From: an uncultured Lachnospiraceae bacterium
GTDB lineage: Bacteria > Bacillota > Clostridia > Lachnospirales > Lachnospiraceae
NCBI GenBank assembly: GCA_902803245.1
Contig: CADCPJ010000136.1
Span: 1-6,320, forward strand
Direction: 5' to 3'
Length of the DNA: 6,320 bases
Below are positions 1 through 6,299 of the stretch, in pieces (within the stretch, counting starts at the first letter, position 1; every line of letters begins with the position of its first letter). The notes below the pieces were generated by a model that saw only the letters and a program-made list of their open reading frames with translations, did not search any database and had not been told where the DNA came from. The position numbers and the translations under genes are program-made.

Positions 1-5
1 AATCA

Positions 6-39
6 ATGATACCCCGCTTTTTTACCGGCGGGGTATCAT
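6..39 (-). terminator. Likely intrinsic terminator downstream of the secreted-protein gene
   Basis: A perfect 12-bp inverted repeat (ATGATACCCCGC at 6-17, GCGGGGTATCAT at 28-39) encloses a 10-nt loop that is T-rich on the + strand and A-rich on the - strand. It starts 52 nt beyond the stop of the - strand gene ending at 92, where a terminator is expected. The tract after the stem on the - strand (TGATT, then the window edge) is not a clean U-run. It could therefore be a bidirectional or mRNA-stabilising hairpin, or part of a larger structure continuing before base 1. Confidence 0.5.
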
Positions 40-91
40 CACATGCGGGTCCTGTTTAAAAGTCGATGTTTTTTATGGGGATCACGGCGTG

Positions 92-979
92 TCAGTCGTC
101 GCTTTTGCCTTCCAGGATGTCCTCGACCCAGTCGCTCATGACGGTGTACGGCGTGTCATCCTCATCCATTTCCTTGGCGCTGCCGATGTAAAGATTTACA
201 TATTCCTCGCCGTCGTCGTCGGTGATCACTTCGCGGATGAGATCGCTGCCCTCGAAGAAGTCATAGCGGGTGTTGTCATCCGGGAATGCGAGGACGATAT
301 ACTCGCCGTCCGGCGCCTCCTCCTCGTCGGCCATGCTGAACACGAAGTTTTCGGCCAGGTCTTCCAGGTGATCCTGAGCGTCGACCGCGGGGAGATCCTT
401 GCCTTCAAAGGCCAGGCTTCTCACTTCGAAGTTGGTGCCGGGCTGATAAGCTGCCTTTGCCAGATGCATGTCGAGGTTGGTATTGGTGTATACTTCTTCT
501 TCCAATCGGGGATTGTTTGCCAGAATTTCGCTCCGCACATTCTCATATGCCCATTCGCACAGATCGCCGTACTGCTTCAGGCCTTCCTCATTTTCTTCCG
601 GCGTCGCCCTGACAAACCGGACATCCGTGGGGCTGTTGTAAATCAGATAGGTGTCATTGTCCTCCGCGAAGACCTCCATTCCGTCCATGCCCCCTGAGCG
701 GAGCTCCTTGAGATCCGGCTCGGAGATTTTGGAGATGCCGCAGAGCCATCCGGCTCCCGTGTTGCCGCTGTCCTTGGCCGCCTCCACGGATGCCGTCTCA
801 TAGAGGCTTACCAGCATGCCTCCGTCATCCGTCTTTACCGTGATGAGGTCGGCATACTCTCCCGGAATCTCAAACGAGCTCCCGTCCACTTCCACTTTTT
901 TGTTCTCCGCTGCAAATGCTGTCGTCGATAAAACAGTCGCTGCAGCTGCCGCTGCTGTTATCCATAAAAGTTTTCTCAT
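92..979 (-). CDS. Exported acidic protein of unknown function
   Basis: This 295-residue protein matches no family I can name with certainty. Residues 1-24 form a clear Sec signal peptide: MRKLL, an alanine-rich hydrophobic core, then a signal peptidase I site near AFA|A (23/24) or FAA|E (24/25). There is no lipobox, no sortase motif and no later membrane segment, so a soluble secreted product is expected. The mature chain is very acidic, with Asp/Glu runs near 218-222, 254-259 and 271-275. It has two cysteines (C80 in GWLCGIS and C141 in DLCEWAY), which could form a disulfide. Residues about 30-155 (alternating strands, a GWLCGISKI core, a YLIYNSPTDVRF stretch) and about 165-265 look like two alpha/beta modules resembling uncharacterised exported clostridial proteins; this is a weak impression. 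The start is ATG at 977-979, preceded by AAAGGAG (989-995) at 9-nt spacing. It is transcribed away from the liv operon and ends 52 nt before a hairpin, so it is probably monocistronic. An importer-related role is not shown. Confidence 0.85.
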   Translation of the reverse strand: MRKLLWITAAAAAATVLSTTAFAAENKKVEVDGSSFEIPGEYADLITVKTDDGGMLVSLYETASVEAAKDSGNTGAGWLCGISKISEPDLKELRSGGMDGMEVFAEDNDTYLIYNSPTDVRFVRATPEENEEGLKQYGDLCEWAYENVRSEILANNPRLEEEVYTNTNLDMHLAKAAYQPGTNFEVRSLAFEGKDLPAVDAQDHLEDLAENFVFSMADEEEAPDGEYIVLAFPDDNTRYDFFEGSDLIREVITDDDGEEYVNLYIGSAKEMDEDDTPYTVMSDWVEDILEGKSDD

Positions 980-1000
980 GATGTTTGTCTCCTTTCGTTA

Positions 1001-1073
1001 TTCGTCGTTACCTGTTTTGCCTGATTCATTGCTGCTTGTTTCGTTTTTACCTGAAAGACTCATTGCTGCTTGT
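1001..1073. repeat. Tandem duplication in the leader of the secreted-protein gene
   Basis: Two adjacent units, 1001-1039 and 1040-1073, share both ends. The 14-nt starts are TTCGTCGTTACCTG and TTCGTTTTTACCTG. The 14-nt ends are identical (TCATTGCTGCTTGT at 1026-1039 and 1060-1073). The centres differ by 5 nt. The repeat lies between the predicted - strand promoter and the ribosome binding site at 989-995, so it would be in the 5' untranslated RNA. It may be a simple slippage duplication or may carry a regulatory function. Confidence 0.8.
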
Positions 1074-1126
1074 GAGGGCAGGTGCTTCTGCCGCGCATGA
1101 CGGCTCGTTTCCTGCAAACCTCTCAA

Positions 1127-1159
1127 GTGATGGAGTGATCATATCATTCAGTTTATCAC
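1127..1159. promoter_or_regulatory. Nested GTGAT/ATCAC half-sites over the - strand promoter
   Basis: GTGAT occurs at 1127-1131 and 1135-1139. ATCAT (4 of 5 to the complement) is at 1143-1147 and ATCAC at 1155-1159. The outer pair is symmetric about base 1143 and the inner pair about 1141, so the four half-sites nearly share a centre, which lies on the predicted -10 element. This layout would suit a repressor of the secreted-protein gene. No known regulator is recognised, and AT-rich promoter DNA produces such short words by chance. Confidence 0.3.
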
Positions 1160-1166
1160 GTGTCTG
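1138..1166 (-). promoter_or_regulatory. Predicted promoter of the secreted-protein gene
   Basis: Read on the - strand, an extended -10 (TGA then TATGAT, hexamer at 1138-1143, 5 of 6 to consensus) lies exactly 17 nt from a -35 CAGACA (1161-1166, 4 of 6). Transcription would begin near 1131 and give a leader of about 150 nt containing the tandem duplication at 1001-1073. A T-rich tract on the + strand (A-rich in the transcribed orientation) sits further upstream at 1179-1199 and could act like an UP element. This rests on motif and spacing only. Confidence 0.45.
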
Positions 1167-1178
1167 TCACACTGGCTA

Positions 1179-1199
1179 TTTTTTGTTTTGCTTTTTTTT
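1179..1199. other. T-rich tract upstream of the - strand promoter
   Basis: Three T-runs (6, 4 and 8 nt) are separated by single G or GC bases. Relative to the - strand promoter they fall at roughly -47 to -68, where A-tracts can bend DNA or contact the RNA polymerase alpha subunit. No GC-rich hairpin precedes the tract on the + strand, so it is not a terminator. It also directly borders the 38-nt repeat array. Confidence 0.4.
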
Positions 1200-1200
1200 G

Positions 1201-1353
1201 GCGGACCGTTTCAGAGGAACATTTGGCGAAACTTCTTAGCGGACCGGTTTGGAGGGACATTTGGCGGAACTTCTTAGCGGACCGGTTTGGAGGAAAGCTT
1301 TGGGGGACCTTCCTGGCGGAACGCTTTTGCAGGGTGCTCGGGCAATTATTTCA
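1201..1353. repeat. Decaying tandem array of 38-39 nt units
   Basis: There are four head-to-tail units: 1201-1238 (38 nt), 1239-1276 (38 nt), 1277-1315 (39 nt) and 1316-1353 (38 nt). Each opens with GCGGA(C/A)CG. Units 1 and 2 agree at 33 of 38 positions. A 26-nt string crossing the unit 1/2 junction (1230-1255) recurs exactly across the unit 2/3 junction (1268-1293). Unit 3 keeps the first 17 bases of unit 2 and then diverges. Unit 4 is recognisable mainly at its start and tail. A smaller word, GGCGGAAC-like, recurs inside the units. The array fills the space between the divergent promoters. It has no palindromic repeat plus unique spacer layout, so it is not CRISPR. Confidence 0.85.
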
Positions 1354-1387
1354 CTGATATGCCGTATGTTCAGGCAATAGTTTCACT
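1336..1387. promoter_or_regulatory. Paired direct repeats at the liv promoter, possible operator
   Basis: Two 20-nt copies at 1336-1355 and 1368-1387 match at 16 of 20 positions. The core GGCAAT, two variable bases, then TTTCACT is shared at 13 of 15. They start 32 nt apart, about three helical turns, so a protein would bind both on the same face of the DNA. The second copy ends at the first base of the predicted -35. The first copy overlaps the tail of unit 4 of the 38-nt array, so the pair may alternatively be the last, most decayed units of that array. No CodY box or T-box leader is visible. Confidence 0.45.
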
Positions 1388-1415
1388 TTACTAAATTAAC
1401 GCGCTGTGGTATAAT
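1387..1415 (+). promoter_or_regulatory. Predicted promoter of the liv operon
   Basis: A consensus TATAAT (1410-1415) preceded by TGG forms a perfect extended -10. With a 17-nt spacer, the -35 is TTTACT (1387-1392, 4 of 6). Transcription should start near 1422-1423 and give a leader of about 79 nt before livK. This leader shows no T-box signature and no riboswitch that I recognise. The weak -35 with direct repeats abutting it suggests control by a DNA-binding regulator. Confidence 0.75.
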
Positions 1416-1501
1416 CCGCTTCATGGTTGAGGCGCCCGGATTTGCGGGGTTAAGGCCTGATCTTATTATTTCTTGCATGGAAATGTGGAAGGAGAGAAGC
1501 A

Positions 1502-2674
1502 ATGATGAAGAAAAAAGTTGTGTCTGTGCTGGCCGCGGCATGTGCCGCCGTGATGACCGTAGGTTCTGCCCCTGCGATGGCGGATACCGTAAAGATCGGT
1601 GTCTATGAACCGGCTTCGGGGGACAACGGCGCCGGCGGAAAGCAGGAGACGCTCGGCATGCAGTATGCCAACTCGGTTTCACCGACGGTTGAGATCGGCG
1701 GAACGACATACGACGTGGAGCTCGACATCGTCGACAACGAATCTTCCAATGACAAGGGACCGTCCGCGGCTTCCAAGCTGGTGGGCGACGGCGTGTCCGT
1801 TGTTCTCGGATCTTACGGCTCAGGCGTATCCATCGCGGCGTCTGACATCTTCAAAGAGGGCGGCGTGCCGGCGATCGGCGTCACGTGCACCAATCCGCAG
1901 GTGACACAGGGCAATACGCACTACTTCCGCATCTGCTTCCTCGATCCGTTCCAGGGCAGCGTCCTCGCCAACTTCGCCAGCGAGACATTTGGCGCAAAGA
2001 AGGCGTACTGCCTCGCCAAGCTCGGCGACGACTACTCGCAGGGCCTTGTCTTCTACTTCACCAAGGCTTTCGAAGCCCTCGGCGGAGAAGTCGTGAAAGC
2101 GGACTTCCCGGAAGGCAATTCCGACTTCACATCCTACATCACGGAAGCCAAGAATGAGGGCTGCGACGTCTTCTTCACACCGACATCCACCGAAGCTGCT
2201 GCCAACACAATCGAGCAGGCCGCAGCCCAGGGCCTTGAGATCCCGCTTCTTGCAGGTGACACATGGGATTCCAACGTCATCTTAAACGCCGCGAAGGACA
2301 AGAACGTCAGGATCTACGTCACGACCTTCTATCAGGAAGGCGGAAACGCGGAATTCGACGAAGGCATCAAGGAGTTCATCAACTCGGATCCGACCAATCT
2401 GGCAAACAACGGCGGAGACGACACGATCGCGGCTGTCACGGCGATGGGCTATGACGCATACTTCACGGCTCTTGAGGCCATGAAGGCAGCCGGATCCACG
2501 GATCCCGCAGCCGTCAACGAGGCTCTCTGGGGAACAACCTATGACGGCGTCAGCGGCCATATCGAGTTCGATCAGGAGAACGGCGACGCCATAAGGACAT
2601 CGGCATTCGTCAAGGTCGCGAACACGGAGAGCGGCGCATGGGAATTCGTGAGCGAGCAGACGGTCAGCGAATAA
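1502..2674 (+). CDS. livK: Branched-chain amino acid ABC importer, substrate-binding protein
   Basis: This 390-residue type I periplasmic-binding-fold protein (LivJ/LivK family, Peripla_BP_6-like) captures leucine, isoleucine, valine or a related amino acid outside the membrane and hands it to LivHM. After the signal peptide (MMKKK, hydrophobic core, likely cut AMA|D at 27/28), the mature chain starts DTVKIGVYEP. By comparison with E. coli LivJ, the amino-acid-binding positions map to YGSG (105-108), VTCTNP (127-132) and the Tyr of DDYSQG (176-181). Other family landmarks are GDTWDS (252-257), MGYDAY (315-320) and GVSGHIEFDQENGD (349-362). No typical lipobox is present: C14 follows AAA very early, with Leu displaced to -4. 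That is unusual if the host is Gram-positive. ATG at 1502 is preceded by AAGGAG (1489-1494) at 7 nt; the in-frame ATG at 1505 is an alternative. It is the first operon gene, and a hairpin follows it. The exact substrate cannot be read from sequence. Confidence 0.93.
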   Translation: MMKKKVVSVLAAACAAVMTVGSAPAMADTVKIGVYEPASGDNGAGGKQETLGMQYANSVSPTVEIGGTTYDVELDIVDNESSNDKGPSAASKLVGDGVSVVLGSYGSGVSIAASDIFKEGGVPAIGVTCTNPQVTQGNTHYFRICFLDPFQGSVLANFASETFGAKKAYCLAKLGDDYSQGLVFYFTKAFEALGGEVVKADFPEGNSDFTSYITEAKNEGCDVFFTPTSTEAAANTIEQAAAQGLEIPLLAGDTWDSNVILNAAKDKNVRIYVTTFYQEGGNAEFDEGIKEFINSDPTNLANNGGDDTIAAVTAMGYDAYFTALEAMKAAGSTDPAAVNEALWGTTYDGVSGHIEFDQENGDAIRTSAFVKVANTESGAWEFVSEQTVSE

Positions 2675-2720
2675 TTCTATAAAACACGACTGTGGTTTCA
2701 CCTTTTATTAGAGTATAGCT

Positions 2721-2752
2721 GCGGGTTGTCCATAAGGGCAGCCCGCTGTTTT
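2721..2752 (+). terminator. Intercistronic hairpin/partial terminator between livK and livH
   Basis: The left arm (2721-2731, GCGGGTTGTCC) and right arm (2736-2746, GGGCAGCCCGC) form an uninterrupted 11-bp stem, counting two G-U pairs, with an ATAA loop. TGTTTT (2747-2752) follows. It lies in the 93-nt livK-livH gap and ends just before the livH ribosome binding site. Since no separate promoter is evident for livHMGF, it most likely acts as a leaky terminator or as a 3' stabiliser of livK mRNA. Either would give more binding protein than permease, a common arrangement in ABC import operons. Confidence 0.7.
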
Positions 2753-2759
2753 GGAGGAG
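2753..2759 (+). promoter_or_regulatory. livH ribosome binding site that sets the start
   Basis: GGAGGAG lies 8 nt before the ATG at 2768. The open frame extends upstream to a TTG at 2726, but that codon lies inside the hairpin stem and lacks a ribosome binding site, so 2768 is the start. The site begins one base after the hairpin's T-run, so folding could affect access. Confidence 0.85.
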
Positions 2760-2767
2760 AATCATCT

Positions 2768-3652
2768 ATGGATTGGATCAGCAGAAATCTGCCGTATCTT
2801 ATGGCAGGCATATCCGTGGGAGGTCAGTATGCCCTGATCGCCATCGGGTATACCATGGTATACGGCATCCTGAGACTGATCAATTTCGCGCACGGGGATA
2901 TCTTTATGTGCGCGGGCCTGATCATGGTGTATTCCGTAACTGTCATGCCGATGTACCTGGCGATACCGTTTGTTCTTGTCACCACGGTGCTCATCGGCTT
3001 TTTAGTGGAGCGCGTGGCGTACAAGCCCCTCAGGTCCGCCCCCCGCATGTCCGTCATGATCTCCGCCATTGGCGTGTCCTACCTGCTTCAGAATCTGGCG
3101 CTCTATATCACGGGCGGCCTCGCGCAGCAGTATCCCACAATCCCGTGGATCAGCGACGTCATAACGGTCTTCGGCGTGACGACGAAGCGCGTGACCGTGA
3201 TCACGCCCTTCCTCGTCATATTCCTCGTGGTTGTGCTCGTTCTCCTCATCCGGAAGACGAAGATCGGCATGGCGATGAGGGCGGCCTCCAAGGACTTTGA
3301 GACGTCGGCCCTCATGGGCATAAAGATCAATTCCGTCATCAGCACCACCTTCATCATCGGTTCCTTCCTCGCGGCTGTGGGAAGCCTCCTCTTCTTCTCG
3401 AACTATACCGGAGTGACGCCCACGGTCGGCGCCATGCCGGGGCTCAAAGCCTTTGTGGCAGCGGTGTTCGGAGGCATCGGCTCGATTCCGGGCGCGGTGA
3501 TCGGAGCATTTATCATAGGCATCAGTGAGAACATCATAAAGGGACTCGGCTGGACGACGTTCTCCGACGCGTTTACATTTGCACTCCTCATTGCGGTGCT
3601 GATCTGGAAGCCCACCGGGCTCTTCGGCGAGGCCGCGACGGACAAGGTGTGA
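2768..3652 (+). CDS. livH: Branched-chain amino acid ABC importer, permease LivH
   Basis: This 294-residue integral membrane protein is one half of the amino acid channel and is expected to pair with LivM. It has about eight hydrophobic segments, near residues 10-32, 34-55, 60-80, 95-115, 145-162, 189-212, 224-248 and 265-281. Family landmarks are TMVYGILRLINFAHGD (29-44), ERVAYKPLRSAP (81-92), MISAIGVSYLLQN (97-109), the cytoplasmic coupling (EAA-type) loop AMRAASKDFETSALMGIKIN (169-188), and FGGIGSIPGAVIG (234-246). The coupling loop should dock on the ATPase subunits. The length is close to that of E. coli LivH (about 308). The start is fixed by GGAGGAG before ATG 2768. livM begins 16 nt after the stop, so the two are probably translated together. 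Nothing looks truncated or altered. Confidence 0.94.
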   Translation: MDWISRNLPYLMAGISVGGQYALIAIGYTMVYGILRLINFAHGDIFMCAGLIMVYSVTVMPMYLAIPFVLVTTVLIGFLVERVAYKPLRSAPRMSVMISAIGVSYLLQNLALYITGGLAQQYPTIPWISDVITVFGVTTKRVTVITPFLVIFLVVVLVLLIRKTKIGMAMRAASKDFETSALMGIKINSVISTTFIIGSFLAAVGSLLFFSNYTGVTPTVGAMPGLKAFVAAVFGGIGSIPGAVIGAFIIGISENIIKGLGWTTFSDAFTFALLIAVLIWKPTGLFGEAATDKV

Positions 3653-3668
3653 GGAAGGAGGACACGAC

Positions 3669-4748
3669 ATGAGCAAAAAAACAGAAACAATCATCAATGT
3701 TCTCCTCATCGGCGCGCTGCTTCTGGTACTGTTCATACTTGAGAAGACGCTGCCTTCCACGCACATGCTCTTCACAGTCCTGAAAAAGGGAGCGATCTAC
3801 GCGCTGGTCGCGGTGTCCATGAACCTGCTGAACGGTTTCACGGGACTCTTTTCCCTGGGACAGGCCGGGTTCATGCTGGTCGGAGCCTACACTTACGGCG
3901 TCCTGACCATACCGGTTGCGGAGCGGGCAAATGTCTATATGTATTTTGACGGCGGCCTCATTCAGTTTGCCCTGCACCCGATCATCGCAATCATCCTGGC
4001 GGGAGCTTTGGCCGGCCTTTTCGCCTACCTCATCGGGCTTCCGGTTTTAAGGCTGAAGAGCGACTATCTGGCCATCGCGACGCTCGGCTTTGCCGAGATC
4101 ATCCGCGCCATCTTTCAGTGGGACAAGCTGGGTCCCATAACGAACGGCTCCAATCTGCTGCGCAGCTATCCCAGCTACAAGAGCGTGCTGTTCTACTTTG
4201 TGGCGGCGGGACTGTGCATCGCCCTCATCGTGATGCTGATCAACTCCACATACGGACGCGCCTTTAAGGCAATCCGGGACGACGAAGTGGCTGCGGAAGC
4301 CATGGGCATCAACCTCGCGCATCACAAGAGGATTGCATTTGTCATCAGCTCTTTCTTCGCGGGCGTCTCCGGCGCGCTTCTCGCCATGTATCAGACCAGC
4401 GTGCAGGCCGCCATGTTCAAGTCGGCCATGACCTATGAGATCCTTCTCATCGTCGTCATCGGCGGCATCGGATCGATCACCGGAAGCTGCATCAGCTCAT
4501 TCCTCTTCATCATCCTGTCGGAGTGGCTGCTCCGGTTCCTGGACACCGAGACCTATATCGGCGACTTCCACGTCCCGCTCCTGCGCTCGGGATTCCGGAA
4601 AGTGGTATTTGCCGTACTCATCATGATCGTGGTTCTCTTTTTCAGGAAGGGAATTATGGGAACCAGGGAGTTCTCGGTCAGGGGCATTTACAACAAGCTG
4701 ACCGGGAAGAAGAAAAAAGCGGAGAAGGGGGGCGGCGCCAATGAGTGA
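3669..4748 (+). CDS. livM: Branched-chain amino acid ABC importer, permease LivM
   Basis: This 359-residue polytopic protein is the second channel half, partner of LivH. Hydrophobic segments lie near residues 7-24, 35-55, 58-82, 100-123, 130-150, 172-191, 222-242, 255-283 and 310-326. Family motifs are NGFTGLFSLGQAGFMLVGAY (55-74), RLKSDYLAIATLGFAEIIR (128-146), ITNGSNLL (157-164), the coupling loop GRAFKAIRDDEVAAEAMGIN (196-215), GGIGSITGSCISS (265-277) and FFRKGIMGTREFS (324-336). The C-terminal tail is short, lysine-rich (KKKK at 347-350) and cytoplasmic. It is shorter than E. coli LivM (about 425), which has extra N-terminal sequence; the shorter form is usual in other bacteria. AAGGAGG (3655-3661) lies 7 nt before ATG 3669. 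The last 8 nt overlap the start of livG, which suggests coupled translation. Confidence 0.94.
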   Translation: MSKKTETIINVLLIGALLLVLFILEKTLPSTHMLFTVLKKGAIYALVAVSMNLLNGFTGLFSLGQAGFMLVGAYTYGVLTIPVAERANVYMYFDGGLIQFALHPIIAIILAGALAGLFAYLIGLPVLRLKSDYLAIATLGFAEIIRAIFQWDKLGPITNGSNLLRSYPSYKSVLFYFVAAGLCIALIVMLINSTYGRAFKAIRDDEVAAEAMGINLAHHKRIAFVISSFFAGVSGALLAMYQTSVQAAMFKSAMTYEILLIVVIGGIGSITGSCISSFLFIILSEWLLRFLDTETYIGDFHVPLLRSGFRKVVFAVLIMIVVLFFRKGIMGTREFSVRGIYNKLTGKKKKAEKGGGANE

Positions 4749-5575
4749 AAATGTGCTGAAGATCGAACACGTCACCATGCAGTTCGGCGGTGTCGTCGCG
4801 GTGGACGACTTAAACCTCGAGGTAAACCGCAATGAGATCGTCTCCCTGATCGGGCCGAACGGCGCCGGAAAGACCACGGCGTTCAATGTCGTGACGGGTG
4901 TCTATCCGCCGACGAACGGCAATGTCTCTTTTGAGGGAAATGTCATCGTCGAAAACCATCCGCGCGGCAAGATGAAGAAGCTCTATCACGGCGATCACGC
5001 GGACCGCTATATGAAGTCCCTCGAGCCGACACCGGACAAAATCACGAAGCTCGGAATCGCCAGGACATTCCAGAACATCCGCCTCTTCAAGAGTCAGACG
5101 GTGTTTGAGAACATCCTGATCGCGGAGCACATGCGCCGCACGAGCAATCTCTTTACGGCAGCCCTGCACTTAAACGGCGCTGAGGAGCGGGCGATGCACA
5201 AGGAGGCGGAGAAGCTGCTCGCCATCCTTGAACTCGAAGACGTCCGCGACGACATGGCCACATCGCTCCCATACGGCAAGCAGCGCCGCGTGGAGATTGC
5301 GAGGGCCCTCGCCACGAAGCCGAGCCTCCTTCTCCTCGACGAGCCCGCGGCCGGCATGAACCCTCAGGAGACCATGGAGCTCACGGACTTTATCGGGCGC
5401 ATACGCGATGATTTCCATCTCACGATCTTCATGATCGAGCATCACATGGATCTGGTCATGGAGATCTCGGACCGGGTCTATGTCCTGGACTTCGGAAAGC
5501 TGATCGCACAGGGCACGCCGCAGGAAGTACAGCAGAATCCTCATGTTATCAGTGCGTATCTGGGGGTGCAGGAAG

Positions 5576-5583
<8 letters not shown>
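4741..5583 (+). CDS. livG: Branched-chain amino acid ABC importer, ATPase LivG
   Basis: This 280-residue cytoplasmic ATPase is expected to pair with LivF under the LivHM channel. Visible motifs are Walker A GPNGAGKTT (38-46), Q-loop RTFQNIRLF (108-116, Q111), a degenerate LivG-type signature YGKQR (178-182) in place of LSGGQ, Walker B LLLLD with catalytic Glu (D200, E201), and the H-loop IEHHMDLVM (232-240, switch His H234). The C-terminal stretch (GTPQEVQQNPHVISAYLG, 258-275) is typical of the family. It is about 25 residues longer than E. coli LivG (255). The extra length lies at about 70-102, between the FEG strand and GIARTFQ, and is basic and histidine-containing (KMKKLYHGDHADR). ATG 4741 lies in the last 8 nt of livM, with AAGGGGGG (4725-4732) 8 nt upstream as ribosome binding site. 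Confidence 0.94.
5562..5568 (+). promoter_or_regulatory. livF ribosome binding site that sets the start
   Basis: GGGGGTG (one mismatch to GGAGGTG) lies 7 nt before ATG 5576, inside the end of livG. The frame is open back to ATG 5543, but that would add 11 residues absent from LivF proteins, and no comparable ribosome binding site precedes it. Confidence 0.65.
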
Positions 5584-6292
<709 letters not shown>

Positions 6293-6299
6293 CGAGATG

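Noticed and set aside
89..697. 202-codon open frame on the + strand opposite the secreted-protein gene
   Set aside because: It is a shadow of the - strand gene, which has a signal peptide, a good ribosome binding site and sensible composition; the + frame has neither a ribosome binding site nor a recognisable product.
1160..1199. + strand terminator (GTGT/ACAC hairpin followed by T-runs)
   Set aside because: The stem is only 4 bp and is followed by unpaired sequence before the T-tract; no + strand gene lies upstream to be terminated.
1201..1353. CRISPR array
   Set aside because: The units are contiguous with no unique spacers, are not palindromic, and no cas gene is present.
1160..1357. 65-codon + strand open frame across the 38-nt array (GTG start)
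   Set aside because: The unit length is not a multiple of three for most copies, so no constant peptide repeat results, and no ribosome binding site precedes the GTG. It stays open by chance.
1416..1501. T-box or amino acid riboswitch in the livK leader
   Set aside because: The leader is only about 79 nt, with no T-box consensus and no terminator/antiterminator pair.
1423..1608. 61-codon open frame whose ATG coincides with the predicted liv transcription start, suggesting a leaderless peptide
   Set aside because: It overlaps livK out of frame, its residues after about codon 27 are just livK read in another frame, and there is no known peptide pattern such as a run of Leu/Ile/Val codons for attenuation.
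2690..2719. Separate promoter for livH (TATAGC at 2714-2719)
   Set aside because: The hexamer is weak and no -35-like sequence lies 16-18 nt upstream.
2726..2767. Longer LivH with a TTG start at 2726
   Set aside because: The TTG is inside the hairpin stem without a ribosome binding site; ATG 2768 has GGAGGAG at the right distance and gives the family N-terminus.
3002..3775. 257-codon - strand open frame across livH and livM
   Set aside because: It is highly charged, low-complexity translation (many His/Arg/Glu/Asp) typical of the antisense of GC-rich membrane protein genes, and it crosses two confident genes.
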